A stretch of 64,000 nucleotides of DNA from Oscarella lobularis (GCF_947507565.1 NC_089183.1:2108001-2172000), one strand, 5' to 3'; positions 35,140 through 47,130 are shown, numbered from the stretch's first letter. Translations and numbers: made by a program. Notes: generated by a model not told the origin, from the letters alone.

Positions 35140-35650
35140 AGTACCTTGACGCGAAGCCGTACGTTGTTGCTCACAGGGCGCGGTATATTTAGCTTTGCAC
35201 ATGGGTCCCTAGCAAAGAACAACGTTGATTAATTAACTGTGCTATCAGCTGGCGACTCGCGATCGAGGGACCGCGCGGCATTCGCGGCGACATCCATGCA
35301 TGCAGCTAGCTAGAAGGCGACCGACCGTTTTCTCGATCGAGAAGACGCCGGTACTAAAACGATTGGCTCTAGGAAGCTCCGTGACATTTCCGCGAGTAAA
35401 GGAACTGAGCGGTAGACCGTTACATAGAACGCCGATCAGGCTTTTCTGCGTAGCGACAGCTAGGGCGAAGCGAGCGACGAGAAAGGCTGTTTTTGGACGG
35501 GAAAACGGGTCGGATCAACCTCTATACCTACCTGCCATGTAGAAAGAAACGATTCCGCTCGTCTAGGATGAAGGATGACTTAGCTAAACGGAGATCCCAC
35601 GGAGAATCCGTTTTACGCGAGCGAAGACGATCCCGGATGCTCACTGGTTA
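35140..35650 (+). repeat. Dispersed repeat family R1, copy 3
   Basis: Matches the minus strand of 9840-10344 through CGACTCGCGATCGAGG, GCGAGTAAAGGAACTG and AAAACGGGTCGGATC, ending near GATCCCGGATG. It is diverged by substitutions and small deletions. Confidence 0.7.
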
Positions 35651-35654
35651 GATC

Positions 35655-35693
35655 TATAGATAGATAGCATAGATAGATAGACTGATAGATGTT
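35655..35693. repeat. TAGA microsatellite
   Basis: Short run of ATAGATAGATAG units directly after the R1 copy. Confidence 0.9.
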
Positions 35694-35992
35694 TCATTTT
35701 AGTACGGAACTAGCTGAGTAGCCGGCTTCGCTCGGGTTTTGCTAGAGAACATGTTCCTTTTAGATAAGGTTGGTTTTTTTCCTGTTTAATGGGCGTGGTT
35801 TTTTAGGGAGCAAGTTGTTTGCAAATAGCAATTTTTATTTTTTTAACTTATAATCGAAAATCGAATTAATGTTAAAATTCCAAAGAACTTTCTTAGTTGT
35901 CTGCCGTGCAAACGGTGCACTAAGCAGAAACGCGAAATAGAGGGGTCGAAAGACCAACGAAACGTTTTAAAGAAAACAACGGAGTGAAATTG

Positions 35993-36090
35993 TTACTTTT
36001 TGCGGTTTTTGGTAGCCTGGCGCTTCTGAGTGAGGGAGGAAGGAGACTCAGCGAGAATCTTGTTAACGGCTTGAGAGACGTCAGCGTGAT
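35993..36090 (-). pseudogene. Truncated 3' end of an unidentified gene
   Basis: The minus strand reads NHADVSQAVNKILAESPSSL and TQKRQATKNRKK, then stop, a plausible basic C-terminus. Upstream the sequence changes abruptly at about 36089 into kinase sequence in the opposite direction, so the rest of this gene was removed by the junction. The parent protein is not recognised. Confidence 0.4.
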
Positions 36091-36799
36091 TGCGGAGCGG
36101 TAATGCAAAAGGAAGCCCCCTTCCAAATGGTCATGGAATTGCTTGAAGGATCGGTCAGCGAAGTCATTACCGCCGCTCACACGGCTTCCAGCGCATCAGT
36201 GGGCTCCTAGCTCCTATCTGACGTTCTTTGCGAAGCTATCCATCCATTGCAATGGACGTGACGTCAGCAATAGCCTATCTTCATCAAACTCGTCCCCAGC
36301 CGTACGTCCACGGCGACATACGTCCATCAAACGTTCTCGTGACTCGAGACATGAAAGCGAAAGTGGGCGACTTGGGAGCGGCTCACATCATCGAGAGTTC
36401 GCTCTCCGTCGCGGTCCAATGAGTCTCGAGTATCTCGCGCCAGAGTTGATGCCGTCAGACGACGGAGCGGCTATTCGCGACACATTGCCTAGCGACGTGT
36501 ACAGTCTGGACGTGTCTTTGATTGAAATATTTACCGGTGCACGTCCGATTCCTAAGGGGAGGCAGACGCAATTGTTGTCTTTCGAAGCTCGTCAATGTCT
36601 ATTTGTCTTATGTTCTGAAATGATTGATCGGGATCCAGCCAATCGTCCTTCATCGCAGGACTGTTTCGAAAGGCTTAACGCTGAAAGTGAAAGCGTTTTA
36701 GCCATTCCGAGAGTTTTTACTGGCAAGCGGTTTGTGAAAGGTCTCTTCGAGAGAGGCGATCACAAAGTCGTACTTTTTATGGGTCTTAACACCGTTTGA
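36089..36799 (+). pseudogene. Non-RD kinase fragment of the kelch-kinase family
   Basis: The sequence joins family homology inside the kinase exon at GATTGCGGAGCGGT and runs to the normal stop (FMGLNTV). It carries MELLEGSVSEVI, YVHGDIRPSNVLV, VGDLGAAHIIESS and DVYSLDVSLIEIF. The glycine loop, the VAVK lysine and all kelch and coiled-coil exons are missing. An in-frame TAG follows SVGS near 36208, and shifts occur near 36230 and 36415. It is therefore a dead 5'-truncated copy, closest in 3' flank to gene E. Confidence 0.85.
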
Positions 36800-36839
36800 T
36801 ATACTTTTATGTTTATAAATTTTTGTTAGTATTTTTGTA

Positions 36840-37060
36840 GACACTTGTCGTGCGCTAACATGTGACGTCATTTTCTTGAGAATTTTTTCTTTACGTCATC
36901 GCATCTGCGCCTATGACGTCACGTGCACAAGCTACCGTCTCAATCCGAAACGCCGTCGTAACGAGCTGCTTTGTCGAAGAGTCTTTGATCAAGATAGCCT
37001 ATCGCATCCGTTCTATTCTTCGGAGACGCTCAGCGAGTCCAGACCCCCAGACAATCGATC
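36840..37060. repeat. Conserved 3' flank of the kinase genes, copy 1
   Basis: This stretch matches the inverted sequence at 51150-51395 downstream of gene E, including TTGTCGTGCG, ACATGTGACGTCAT, ATCCGAAACGCCGTCG and GATCAAGATAGC. The duplication therefore extended at least 250 bp past the kinase stop. Confidence 0.75.
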
Positions 37061-37519
37061 TTTGCGACGAAAGGCGTCCTTCTACACATAAAGGGAAGGC
37101 TCTACGGAAGAGTTCCAGGGAGAATCCATACTAACTGGGGATGATAACACCTTTCTCCCTCTTAGGGGCCCCTCTCTTTCCTTCTCACCTAGACCTACAC
37201 ATCTGCCGTCCAGCACAACGATATCCAGGGATCAAAGAAACATTAGAATCGTCTTCTAATAGTAAAGACTCTCGGAGAGGGTCCTTTTCCGTGCGCATAC
37301 GTCTTGATCGACCCCGCGATCTCCTCCAGCAGAAACATACAGTCTAGTTGATGAGATACATGCAAGCTCCTTTCCCTTAGGCCGTCCACCTCATCCCACA
37401 TCCATGCAAGAAAAAAGTGTGTTCTCAACTTATACAGTACGAGAAACATTATTGAGTCAGCGAAGCAACACGTACAGACTAGTCTACGCACATGATGAAC
37501 ACCTTCATCAGTCAGTCTG

Positions 37520-38557
37520 TCAGACCTTGTTCGTTTTCAACGAAAATTCCATGTAGCCGAATTCATAGCCTTCATCTTCGTGGTCACGACACACTCGAAG
37601 CCAAAGGCCGGTGCTTAGCTTTAGCTGGTCAGCAAAAGCGTGAGCATACGGATATGGGTCTCCGGAAGACGCAAAACCGACTGTTCCGTCGGATCTGATT
37701 TCGAAGCGCATTTCTCGCCTGGAAGAGAAGGTATGACCAACAGTGTTGCCGAGAAAGTGACCTGCTGTCGATGGACATTTGGTGGCATCCGCCTCGTTAA
37801 CCCATTGGACATGGTTAACTACGTTTTGGTCGAAGAAAATGAAGCCGAAACAGAGAGAAGTGTCGCACAGAGAAACCATAAGATCGTTTTCCGAAGTAAG
37901 GCTTCTCATATAGTAGAGCAAACTTGCCGTGCCGTTCAGAGTGTCGTTTACTTGATTGGCAGCTAGTAGCTCAACCTGATGAACAAATTAATTAGTAGCC
38001 AAAATCCTTTTGAACCATCTTTTAATTATTCATTTTAACAGTAGACAGATCACCTGGCTTTATTTAGGGGCTACATGTTCTTACCTCAAAGAGTTTGTCA
38101 CCTCGATTATTTCCCCTAGCCGTGTACTGCAAAGCCGTCTCTGTCGCTGTCGTTGGCTGAACGTAGATCTTCGCGTTGTCAAGCAGCCACGTAGGAGACA
38201 TGAAGAGATAAACGAGCTCTCCCTGAAAAACAATTCAATTGCATCTTTGAACACTTAGCTGGACGTCTCGTTTTAATTTCCTGGTCACTAGGAGCTCCCC
38301 TTGCGCTTTCCTTAGATACAGTCCCTCCTGTATCGCCTTTCTATAGACGAGTTTTACCCATAAAGTAGAACCGCGAGAACTGTGAGCGCTACCAAGCGTT
38401 CTGCGGCTGAATCGAAGTGTTCCCAATAGTAGTCGACCGGCATACAGACAGTGGGCCTTGAAGTCGAAAGAAGAATGGCAGAAGACTGACAGTTACTCGC
38501 CGAGGAAAAGAAGTTCCCAAGGAGACACAACAAAGCGCAGACGGTTACTGCAAACAT
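37520..38557 (-). CDS. Secreted protein of unknown function
   Basis: Exon 1 (38557-38393) starts with an ATG and a signal peptide (MFAVTVCALLCLLG, cut likely after SSAS). Exon 3 (38222-38085, GELVYLFMSPTWLLDNAKIY) and exon 4 (37975-37520, VELLAANQVNDTLNG to GYMEFSLKTNKV) are whole-codon exons with GT-AG borders. A short second exon begins at 38340 (KGDTGGT); its end is uncertain. The product is about 260 residues, with NDTLNG and NGT glycosylation-like sites and scattered cysteines. No domain was recognised, though the last exon could be a compact beta-rich fold. A broken copy of exon 1 lies at 40390-40610. Confidence 0.65.
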
Positions 38558-38807
38558 TTTTGTCTTTGTCACATGTCAATTAAGGCTCACGTACGTATAC
38601 GCCGGATGTTCACCAAGCAAAAAACGCCCTCCGTCTTGTTCCGCCGCGATCAAGCGTAAAGGTCAAGTTTTCTTCCTACAGTATGATATACCTAGATTTG
38701 AAGGAACGACTTTCGATTGGTAGAAGCAGGAAAGGCGTTTTTCATCTCAAAGCATAGGCGTGACCTTTTCTAATTAATTTAAATAGCATGCTACGATTCC
38801 TTCATTT

Positions 38808-40100
38808 TTGCGAAAGAGAGCGATGCGTTGCGCATGTGATTGACATCTTTACTCCCGGAGAGCGAAGGGAGACTGTTGTTTTCTGAATCATTCTTCGTGT
38901 CGATCCGAAGGAAATGAAACGGTTATCCACTGCATGCATAGAAGATGAGCATTCTATAGGGCGTGAGAGTCGATTCCGTGAGTTTGTTTCCACGGGCGTT
39001 TCCATGCATAGGGCGACTTAACGCGACGCTCTACCTGAAAAGCTGTACGATCGACGCAAAAAGAACCCGCGCGGGTTGAGTGCATAGTACCCTTAATTCT
39101 CTTAGAAGTGAAATTGAAGAGTCTATAACCGTGTATAGTTACGTTTGGCGGATCGCGGAGCGCGCGCGGCCATATACGTGTAGCTGTGTAGAAAACATCA
39201 ATGCTCCTGGCAATAGAAGCTGTGTGTGCGGAGCGACCCTCAGGCAACTCAGCCCATGACCATGTCTGTGGAAAACGATACCCGCATTAGCTACAGTATT
39301 TACTTGTGACGTCATTTAGTGAACAGGTACGTACTTACGCATGCCATCCAAGCAGGTCTGCTATTCTATTACCTTATTGACTGGAAAAGCGTTTTTTATA
39401 TGTGAAACTATCACCCAAATAGAGTCATTCAGTTTTTCAACAAGTGAAAGAGGGATTCAGAGAAATCACTTTGTCTTCTCGTCAGCGGACATCTCATTGC
39501 TGCTTCTGAATCTGTTATAGTTTTGGATATTGACAATTGCAAAGGGTATCAGGTTATCACAGATTGACTACAGATATAAACATCTGTTTGTTTGTCATAC
39601 TGTAGCTATATAGACGTTGGTCGAGAATTTCATTCTATTTCCTTTGCTCCTTGTCTACTACGTGCAGTAGTACAAAGACAAGACTGCAGACCTTATAGTT
39701 TATGACTATAATATCAAAGTTCTTCATCTTGGTATTGCGGAAATTTAATTTTCATTTTATTTATTGTCAATTCAGATTCAAGAAACGTGTCTTACATGGA
39801 GATTGAACGAGAAGTACGCTCGTCAAACAGAGCAACAGAACGTCCGTCTCACGTTGGACATTACGAAATGGAAAGAATTGAGCGTGAGTTGCAGCACCTC
39901 CAACAACAATGCGCTCTGTTGGAGGAAGAAGCGGAAAGTTCTGCTGGAGAGAAGCGTTGTTGCATAGAGCTGGCAGCTCAAATGAGGTTTAGAAGAGAAG
40001 GCGTGGGCGAAGAAATTTTATGCTATGTGATGTTTTTGCAGAGGAGAGTTTAATCGAAATCAACGTCGTTTTGAAGAAGAAAATACGTTTATCAGGTTAT
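38808..40100 (+). pseudogene. Kelch - coiled-coil relic 1
   Basis: Degenerate exon remnants occur in the order seen in gene C: a piece of exon 1 (GATGCGTTGCGCATGTGA, GTGTCGATCCGAAGG), exon 3 (39400-39550, ATCACTTTGTCTTCTCG), exon 4 (39610-39740), exon 5 (39777-39940, ATTGAGCGTGAGTTGCAGC), exon 6 (39940-39990) and exon 7 (40034-40095). Frames are broken throughout. No kinase exon follows. Confidence 0.8.
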
Positions 40101-40389
40101 TGATTATTATTATTCTACATTCCCAGGTGTAATGATCTTTTTAGAAGACAACTTGATATGACCGTACAAATGAAATCTTCACAACACGGTTTCTGACTTT
40201 TCTTTAATTATACATTATTGATCTAATGTGATGTTCTCTAGATAGAAATCCGATCTAGATTGATGTCGTTTTGCAGAAGAAAATACATCTATTAGGTGAT
40301 TGATAGTTATTGTACATCTCAAAAGTAATGATTTTTTAGGGGAGAACTTAAGCAAAGTTTACGAGACTTGGTCTCGGCGACTGCATGAA

Positions 40390-40610
40390 GCCCAACGTAG
40401 AATTAATGTGTGCTACCAAGCGTTGTGCGCAATTGCAATTTTTCCGATAGCAGGCGATCGGCACGCAGATAGCGGGGCCTGAACTCGAAGGAAGTACGGA
40501 ACACTGACAGTACGTTTCAGTTTCCGCCGCGGAGAAGACGTTCGCAGGAAGGCAGAACCAAGCGCAGAGAGTTAGTTGTGCGCTTAGTCATGTCAGTGCT
40601 CACGTACGAT
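40390..40610 (-). pseudogene. Relic of the secreted-protein first exon
   Basis: Aligns with 38380-38600 (GCTACCAAGCGTT at one end, TTAGTCATGTCA and GCTCACGTACG at the other) but with many indels and no open frame. It shows that the secreted-protein gene was copied together with kelch relic 1. Confidence 0.65.
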
Positions 40611-40724
40611 GATAGGTGCTCCGCGGGATGAAACACTGTACTATGCTGGAAGCAGCTAGCAATTAACAGTCTTGATCGTCTCAAAGCATATATGGGCGTG
40701 ACCTTTTCTAAAACGGACACCTGG

Positions 40725-41800
40725 TGTCCGGAGGTCTGGACACGATCGCGATTTGAAATTCTTTGGTCGCAATGCAATCTGGGTAATGAGTCGCGGCGTC
40801 GGATGATCGACTCCTACCGGCCCAACGAACGCCGCGAAGTCATGCTTGCGGCGCATCGGTGCATGCGCGTGCATGGTTTCTAATTCCTATTACCCGTTCT
40901 TCAGAAATATCGTCCTCGATCCGAAGTGACCACGCCTACGGGAGGAAAACAACCACCGCCCCCGCGCGCTGCCCGCTGCTTGTGTGTGACCCTGATAATG
41001 TTTGGAGGAGTAAGCAAATTAAAGAGATTCCTGATGACAAACGCCAGTGTGACGCGTCTCAGGATGAAGACGGTTTTAATAACGATGTCTATTAATTTGT
41101 AATTGAGGCAGGAAATGAAAAAGGTAGGCAATCTAATTTAATCCACTAATTAATTAAACGTGAATTTTGATTTGTGTTAGGAGTGTGGCTGGATTGGAAT
41201 TGAGTGGAAGACCAGAACCCCTTCAAATTGCTGCCATGATAACAATTGACAAACGACGAGCACTTCTTCTCGAAATTGATGCCTAAAAAGAACTTCACTC
41301 GATTGTGTTGAATTTACAAACAAAAGTAAACTGTCAATTAATAATTAATAACTAACACAAGTTGATTTATTATAATTGAGCTGGATTTTTATTAATTTCA
41401 ATGTGAAACTATCACAGAGGATGGGTCATGCAATGTGTCCATTGGCAATACATTTAAAAGGATTAGAAGAGAAATTCCTTTGTTTTCTCAATGGCATTTA
41501 ATTAAATTGGAACAGTGAGGAAGAGGCTCTCAGTGCTATCGAGGACACATACAGTTTGAATAATGACGATTGCCGAGCATATCAGGTTTGTCACCCGGGG
41601 ATAACCTGATATTACATTTATTCATTGGTTGTTACCAAATGATTCAGATGGACGTCAGCGAGCGATTTCAAAAGCTTGCTAGGCACACGTCACTGTGTTC
41701 AAACCGAGGAGAAGACAACGGACGTTCTCATCTCAGACGTCTTCATCTTCGTTTGAATTTGTTTCTTTATAAGCTTATGGACGGCATTTGTTAATGGAGC
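40725..41800 (+). pseudogene. Kelch relic 2
   Basis: Remnants of kelch exon 1 (TTTGGTCGCAATGCAATCTG, ATAATGTTTGGAGGAG), exon 2 (41180-41330, GGATTGGAATTGAGTGG), exon 3 (41390-41480) and exon 4 (41640-41770), as in gene C, with stops and shifts. It lies directly upstream of the intact gene C and points the same way, so the locus grew by tandem duplication. Confidence 0.8.
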
Positions 41801-42512
41801 CGACCACCAGAGTTGTACGGGTGGAGCCCGTATAACGGCGGAGGGAGGCTCTCTCAAACGTGATCTTAGGGCCGGAAGTGTCTGTCTGTATGTACGTCTG
41901 TTCGGTACAGTATTGTGACGTCACATAGGAAAACCCTTACTTTGTAAAGCGCATGCGCGAAATGGGGCCCTAAACGGTGACCCGAAAAAGGCGATTTACG
42001 GTGCGAATAAAGCGTTTTTTCTTTCATAAACAGAAGAAATGCTTAGAAACCCCTGTAACAAATTGTTCGGTGGTATTTTCCTTTTTATAAATGCGCTGAG
42101 AAGGCGAAACGACGGTTTTGATATTCACACTCTGACGTCACAATCAAAAGTATCCACTTATGTACAGTATGTGGGTGGGTATGTACGCGAGTACGGGTAA
42201 CAAAAAAAATGACCCGTACAAATACAGAGCACATTATCAAATGGGCTTATCAAATACAGTGTACGTCAGAAAAGCGCCCAATTAGGAAAACATGCTTGCA
42301 AGTATTTACGGTGTGTAGGTAGGCTGAGATACGTACAGTGTAGCTAACGGCTGTAGTCACTGACCACAACATAAAAAATTATGACGTCACACTATGTTAT
42401 GCACTCGCGTACGGTAAGCGGTGGGAGGCTCTGCATGATGGCAACACGGTGAACACCGGGCCATCATCCTCTAGTTAATCATGTGACTTCTTCTTTGCCT
42501 ACGCATTCCAGA
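41801..42512. other. Upstream region of gene C
   Basis: No coding segment recognised. It contains several TGACGTCA-type sites (near 41927, 42133, 42383) that resemble CREB/ATF sites, and a small hairpin (42432-42470, GATGG...CCATC) related to sequence at 49565-49600. A promoter role is inferred from position only. Confidence 0.35.
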
Positions 42513-45196
42513 ATGGCAGAGCTTCCGCGCGTCGCACCGGAGAAGCGATGGGGCCACGAAAGCGCGTTGATCGACGGTCATCTTTATCTCTTCGGCGGAA
42601 GGGCAGGATCAGAATTCTTTGGTCGCGATGTAGTCTGGGAGATGGATCTTCGCGTTGCGGAGCCGGAAAGGAAATGGCTCCGTCGTTCGGCTCGAGTAGC
42701 CTCGTTCGAGGACCCTTTCCGGAAACGGGGACGGCGGAGAGGTTCTGCACCGAGGCTACGGCTCGATCGAGCCCGAACGATTCCTCCAGCTTGCGAAGGA
42801 GCGCGATGCGTCGTGATCGACGAGATGATCTACTCTTACAGGGGATCGAAGGAAGACTGGCGTTTTCTGGGAGTCGTTTACCGTCTCGATCCGAGAAGGA
42901 TGACATGGGTCGAGGTAGCCACGCCCCTCGAAAAGGAACCGGCCCCACGCGCATACTGCTGTTTGTGTGCTATTGGATCGAGAATAATCATGTTTGGGGG
43001 AGAGAGTGATGCGATTTCTCCCGATCGACTTCAGTCGGGGGCAACTCAAGAAGATGATTGGAATAATGAGATTTATGAATTTCTATTCGAAGAGGGTGGT
43101 GATAAAGGTCTGTAATTCAGTATCAATATCTATCAAAATAAACTTCGTTATAGGAGTGTGGTCGGATTTGAATTTGATTGGGACAAGACCGAAACCACTC
43201 ATGGAAGCTTCCATGGCAACAATCGACGAACATCGAGCATTTCTTCTTGGAATTGATATCAAAGAGGAAAGTTACGCATTCATGTTGAATGTACAAATTC
43301 AAGTAAAGTTGCAATCACTATTGACTAGTACTAAAATTGATTGATTAGTGCTGGACTTCTATTAATTTTGATGAGAACCCATCACCCAGATTGGGTCATA
43401 CGATTTTTCGATTAGAAAACACGTCACGTTGTCTTCTTATTGGTGGCGAGAAGATCAGTTCTTCTGATTCTGTTTATGCATTAAATATCGATATTGATGA
43501 TTGCACAGCAAGTCGGGTGGTGTGTCATAGCTATCCTTCTTTGTATTTATTTATTGATTATTTTATCTAGATAATGGTCTCGCATCAATTTGAAAATGTT
43601 TATCGTCACACATCTCACTGGTTTCAGGGCGATAGCAAGACTTCAGCGGTGGTTGTCTATGATGAGGGTCTCAAATTTGTTAATTTTGTTCATCATGGTA
43701 TTTTGTGTTAATTAAATTGAGTTCGCGTCAAATTGATTTTCCACCAAGGTTCAAGAAACGAACGAGAAACGAGAGCATTTCCATATCAAATTGGACGTCA
43801 TGAAATGGCCACAATTCAGAGCGAGTTGCAACGCCTTCGACGCGGATGCGCTCTATTGGAGGAAGAAGTGGAGAGAAGGTGAATTATTACTTAAATTAGA
43901 TCTCCTTGATTCTAGTGATTTTCTATCTCAGCGCCGGTTTGGCTGAAGAGAAGCGTGAAGAGCAAGCAGCTGAAATGAGGTTGAAGAGAAGGCAGAAGCG
44001 TAGCAATTTTTTTTCTATGTGATGTTTTGCAGAGAAGAGTATGATGAAAATCAACGTCGTCTTGAAGAAGAGAGTGCGTCTATCAGGTCATTGATCAATA
44101 ATTTGTATATGCTAGTCTTTCTGTTAATTAATGAGTAATCTTATATCAGAGATGAGCTCACGGTTGCAGTACGACGCTGCCAAACTCTCGAAGCTTCTCG
44201 CTTGGAAATGAAGAATCGCCTAGAAGAATTTCTCGACGTTCTCAGCATAAATCCGGACGAACTTCACTTGACCGAACAAAGTCTCGGATCAGGAGCATTT
44301 GCCGGTAAAAATCAATAAAAGGCATTTATTATTTGCTATGCAATCAATAACGGTTAGGCGTTTGCATCGGCCTATGGCGTGGAACGAGAGTAGCTGTGAA
44401 GAAATTTCACCAGGTCCTCGCCAATCCTCGCAATTTGGCCCTATTCCGACGCGAAGTTCTCGTGGGCAGTCGACTCCACCACCCCAACATCATGACCATT
44501 TGCGGAGCGGTGATGCAAGAGGACGTCCCCTTGCAAATGGTCATGGAATTGCTCGAAGGATCGGTGAGCGAAGTCATGAACGCCGCTCACGCCTCTTTCG
44601 GCGCATCGGTGGGCTCCTCCTATCTGACGTTTTTCGAACAGCTGTCCGTTGCAATGGACGTGACGTCAGCAATAGCATATCTTCATCAAACGCGTCCTAA
44701 GGCGTACGTCCACGGCGACATACGTCCATCAAACGTTCTCGTGACGCGAGACATGAAATCGAAAGTGGGCGACTTGGGAGCGGCTCACATTGTCGAGAGT
44801 TCACTCTCCGTGGGTCCATTAAGTCTCGACTACGTATCGCCTGAGAGGATGCCACGTGAAGACGGAACGGCTATTCGAAACACGTTGCCTAGCGACGTGT
44901 ACAGTCTGGGCGTGTCTTTGATTGAAATATTCACCGGGGCACGTCCGATTCCTGAGGAGAGGCAGACGCAATTGTTGTCTCTGGAAGCGCGTCATCGTCT
45001 ATTTGTCTTATGTTCGGAAATGATTGATCAGGATCCAGCCAATCGTCCGACATCGCAGAACTGTTTTGAAAAGATCAGAGCTGAAACGGAAAGCGTTTTA
45101 GCTATTCCAGGATTTTTTGCAGGAAAACGATTTGTGAAAGGTGTCTTCGAAAGACACGGTCACAAAGTCGTACTTTTTATGGGTCTTAATAGTTAA
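42513..45196 (+). CDS. Kelch - coiled coil - non-RD kinase gene C (intact, 754 codons)
   Basis: Nine exons: 42513-43107, 43154-43302, 43349-43516, 43571-43697, 43749-43878, 43932-43979, 44033-44086, 44150-44304, 44358-45196. All eight introns are GT-AG, 46-63 nt, and every phase matches. Residues 1-346: kelch propeller (IDGHLYLFGGR, GSRIIMFGG, SRCLLIGGE). 347-465: coiled coil in small exons (IQSELQRLRR, ENQRRLEEESASIR). 466-754: kinase with LGSGAFAGV loop, VAVK lysine 490, C-helix Glu 508, catalytic HGDIRPSN (H594, D596, N601), VGDLG (D614), DVYSLGV. All catalytic residues are present, but HRD is HGD and DFG is DLG. Non-RD kinases are typically not controlled by activation-loop phosphorylation. 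The layout suggests a propeller that senses a ligand, coil-driven oligomerisation and kinase output in the cytosol; this is inference. No signal peptide or membrane span. Confidence 0.93.
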
Positions 45197-45341
45197 TGTA
45201 CCGTTTGATAAACTGTTTTGTATTTGTATACATCTTTTTGTATTTTCATAATTTTTTAACCTATTTTATGTGTAGCGTGGGAGTTCAATTCAATCAATAT
45301 CACGTGGGCATCGATTAATTCTTCCGTCGCGCATGTACTAA

Positions 45342-46507
45342 ATGGCGGAGCCCGTGCAAAACGAACGCGACGATCCTGCACCGGAACCCCAGAAGCGAAC
45401 CGATCACGAAAGCGCCGTCGTCGACGGGCATCTCTACCTTTTCGGCGGCTGGAGCATAACTGCTCGCAGACACTTCGCTCGCAACGAAATTTGGACGATG
45501 AACGTTCGCGTTGCGCCGTCTCCAAGGAGATGGATCCGTCGTATGGCCGGAGGCCGAGCGATTCCGCCGACGTGCGACGGAGCGCGATGAGTCGTCGTCG
45601 ACGAGATGATCTACTCATACGGAGGTAAAAGGCGAGACGGAGGTCGCTTGGAAATCGTTTATAGGCTCGATCCGAAGAAAATGGTGTGGATCGAAGTAGC
45701 CACGCCCATCGAGGAAAATCGCCCTGCCCCGCCCCCGCGGGCCCACTGCTGCTTGTGTTCCATCGGATCGAGACTGGTCATGTTTGGAGGAAAGTATTGC
45801 GAGTTTCCTCGCGATCGACTCCAGTGCGGGGCAATCGAGGAAAATTGTGGACGAACGACGTTTACGAATTTGAATTTGACGAGCGACGTGAAAGAGGCGA
45901 GTATTTTCAATTTATTTATTTTCAAATTAGAGTTAATTGTATTTGTAGGAAGGTGGTTGGATTTGGAATTGAGTGGGCAAAGGCAGAGACCACTTCAGTT
46001 CGCCGCTATGGCACCGATCGACCGATGTCGAGGATTTATTTTTGGAATGGATAGTGATGACGATAGTCATTCATTTGTTCTGAATTTATATTCTAAGGTA
46101 AGCTGCGAGGTTGATAAATGATACAAATTAATTAACTAATAATGCTAGAGTTGGTTGACCATTGATTTTGATGTTAAACCGCATCCCAGATTTGGTCATA
46201 CGATTTGTCTATTGGAGAAAGAGGAGAAATCACTTTGTCTTCTCATAGGCGACAGTAGCATTATGGCTTCTGAGGTCGTTTACGTTTTGGATATTGACAG
46301 TTGCAAAGGGCATAAGGTATGCCACAACATTATCTCTTTTACGTTATTATAAAATTTATAATTTTTTAGATTAACGTCGGTCAAGAATTCGATAACACTA
46401 TGTTTGCCACGTCTCACTGCGTGCAGAACGAAGACAAGACTTTCGACGTTCTCGTCTATGACGACGGTCTCAAATTTTTCCACCTCGGTTTGGATATTGC
46501 GTGTTAA
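45342..46507 (+). pseudogene. Kelch-only copy D (disrupted)
   Basis: Close copy of kelch gene B with the same four-exon layout and start (MAEPVQNE). Position 45588-45590 is TGA where family members have TGC (GARC), so translation would end after GDGAR-like sequence. A one-base loss near 45843 shifts the frame (EENCGRTTF for EENWWTNDV). Intron 1 starts with GC at about 45893 and is 52 nt, not a multiple of three, which shows that the GC-AG intron must be spliced in this subfamily. The last exon again reads through to a stop (LGLDIAC) with no onward splice. Confidence 0.85.
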
Positions 46508-46539
46508 ATAAATTGAATTTGTTTCTTTGTAAGCTCTTG

Positions 46540-47130
46540 GACGGCATCCGTGGTCAAAGATACAGTAAACATGCAGCTTGCCTTACAAACAAGCCACAAC
46601 TCTTGCTAGATCTATAGTCTATGCGCAAGAAAACTACCAGCATGTTTGCAAAGACTGTTGATTCTGAGCGGCTATGATTTCTCTCTAACGACGGCTGAAG
46701 CTATCTATATCCATTTATTCTCTCTCTACGTTTATAGCCGGGCTCCAGAGCGTCAACGAGTCACATGACGAGGATTTCAGCCTTTTCGGACGTCGCCAGA
46801 CGTTTCGTCGTTGAAACACCGGCCGAACTCTGTTTAACGTACGATCAGTATGCTTTGTGCGTGTTTTCAGAAAATCGGGGGTCCTTTCGAGGATCATCGA
46901 ATTTTCGAAACCCTTTTAGACGGGCATTGAATGCGACTCTTAGTTGACTCGTATCTTTGTCACGACGCTTTCGTTCCTCCAACGTCCATGCTTAGAATGA
47001 ATAAGGAGACGCAACGTCTTGTGAAAGCGAGAAGACTGACTAAGAAACGAGTAAGGACAGAAACAGGGACCGTGAAAGCATACATACGCTCACGAACTGC
47101 CTTCTTTGTCTTTGCCAAGCGGTCGTATTT
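46540..47130. repeat. Segmental duplication block, copy 3 (inverted)
   Basis: Inverted relative to 18690-19330 and 25680-26420, with the same order of landmarks moving away from the kelch gene. Similarity ends near 47130, before the BTB fragment found in copies 1 and 2. Confidence 0.85.
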
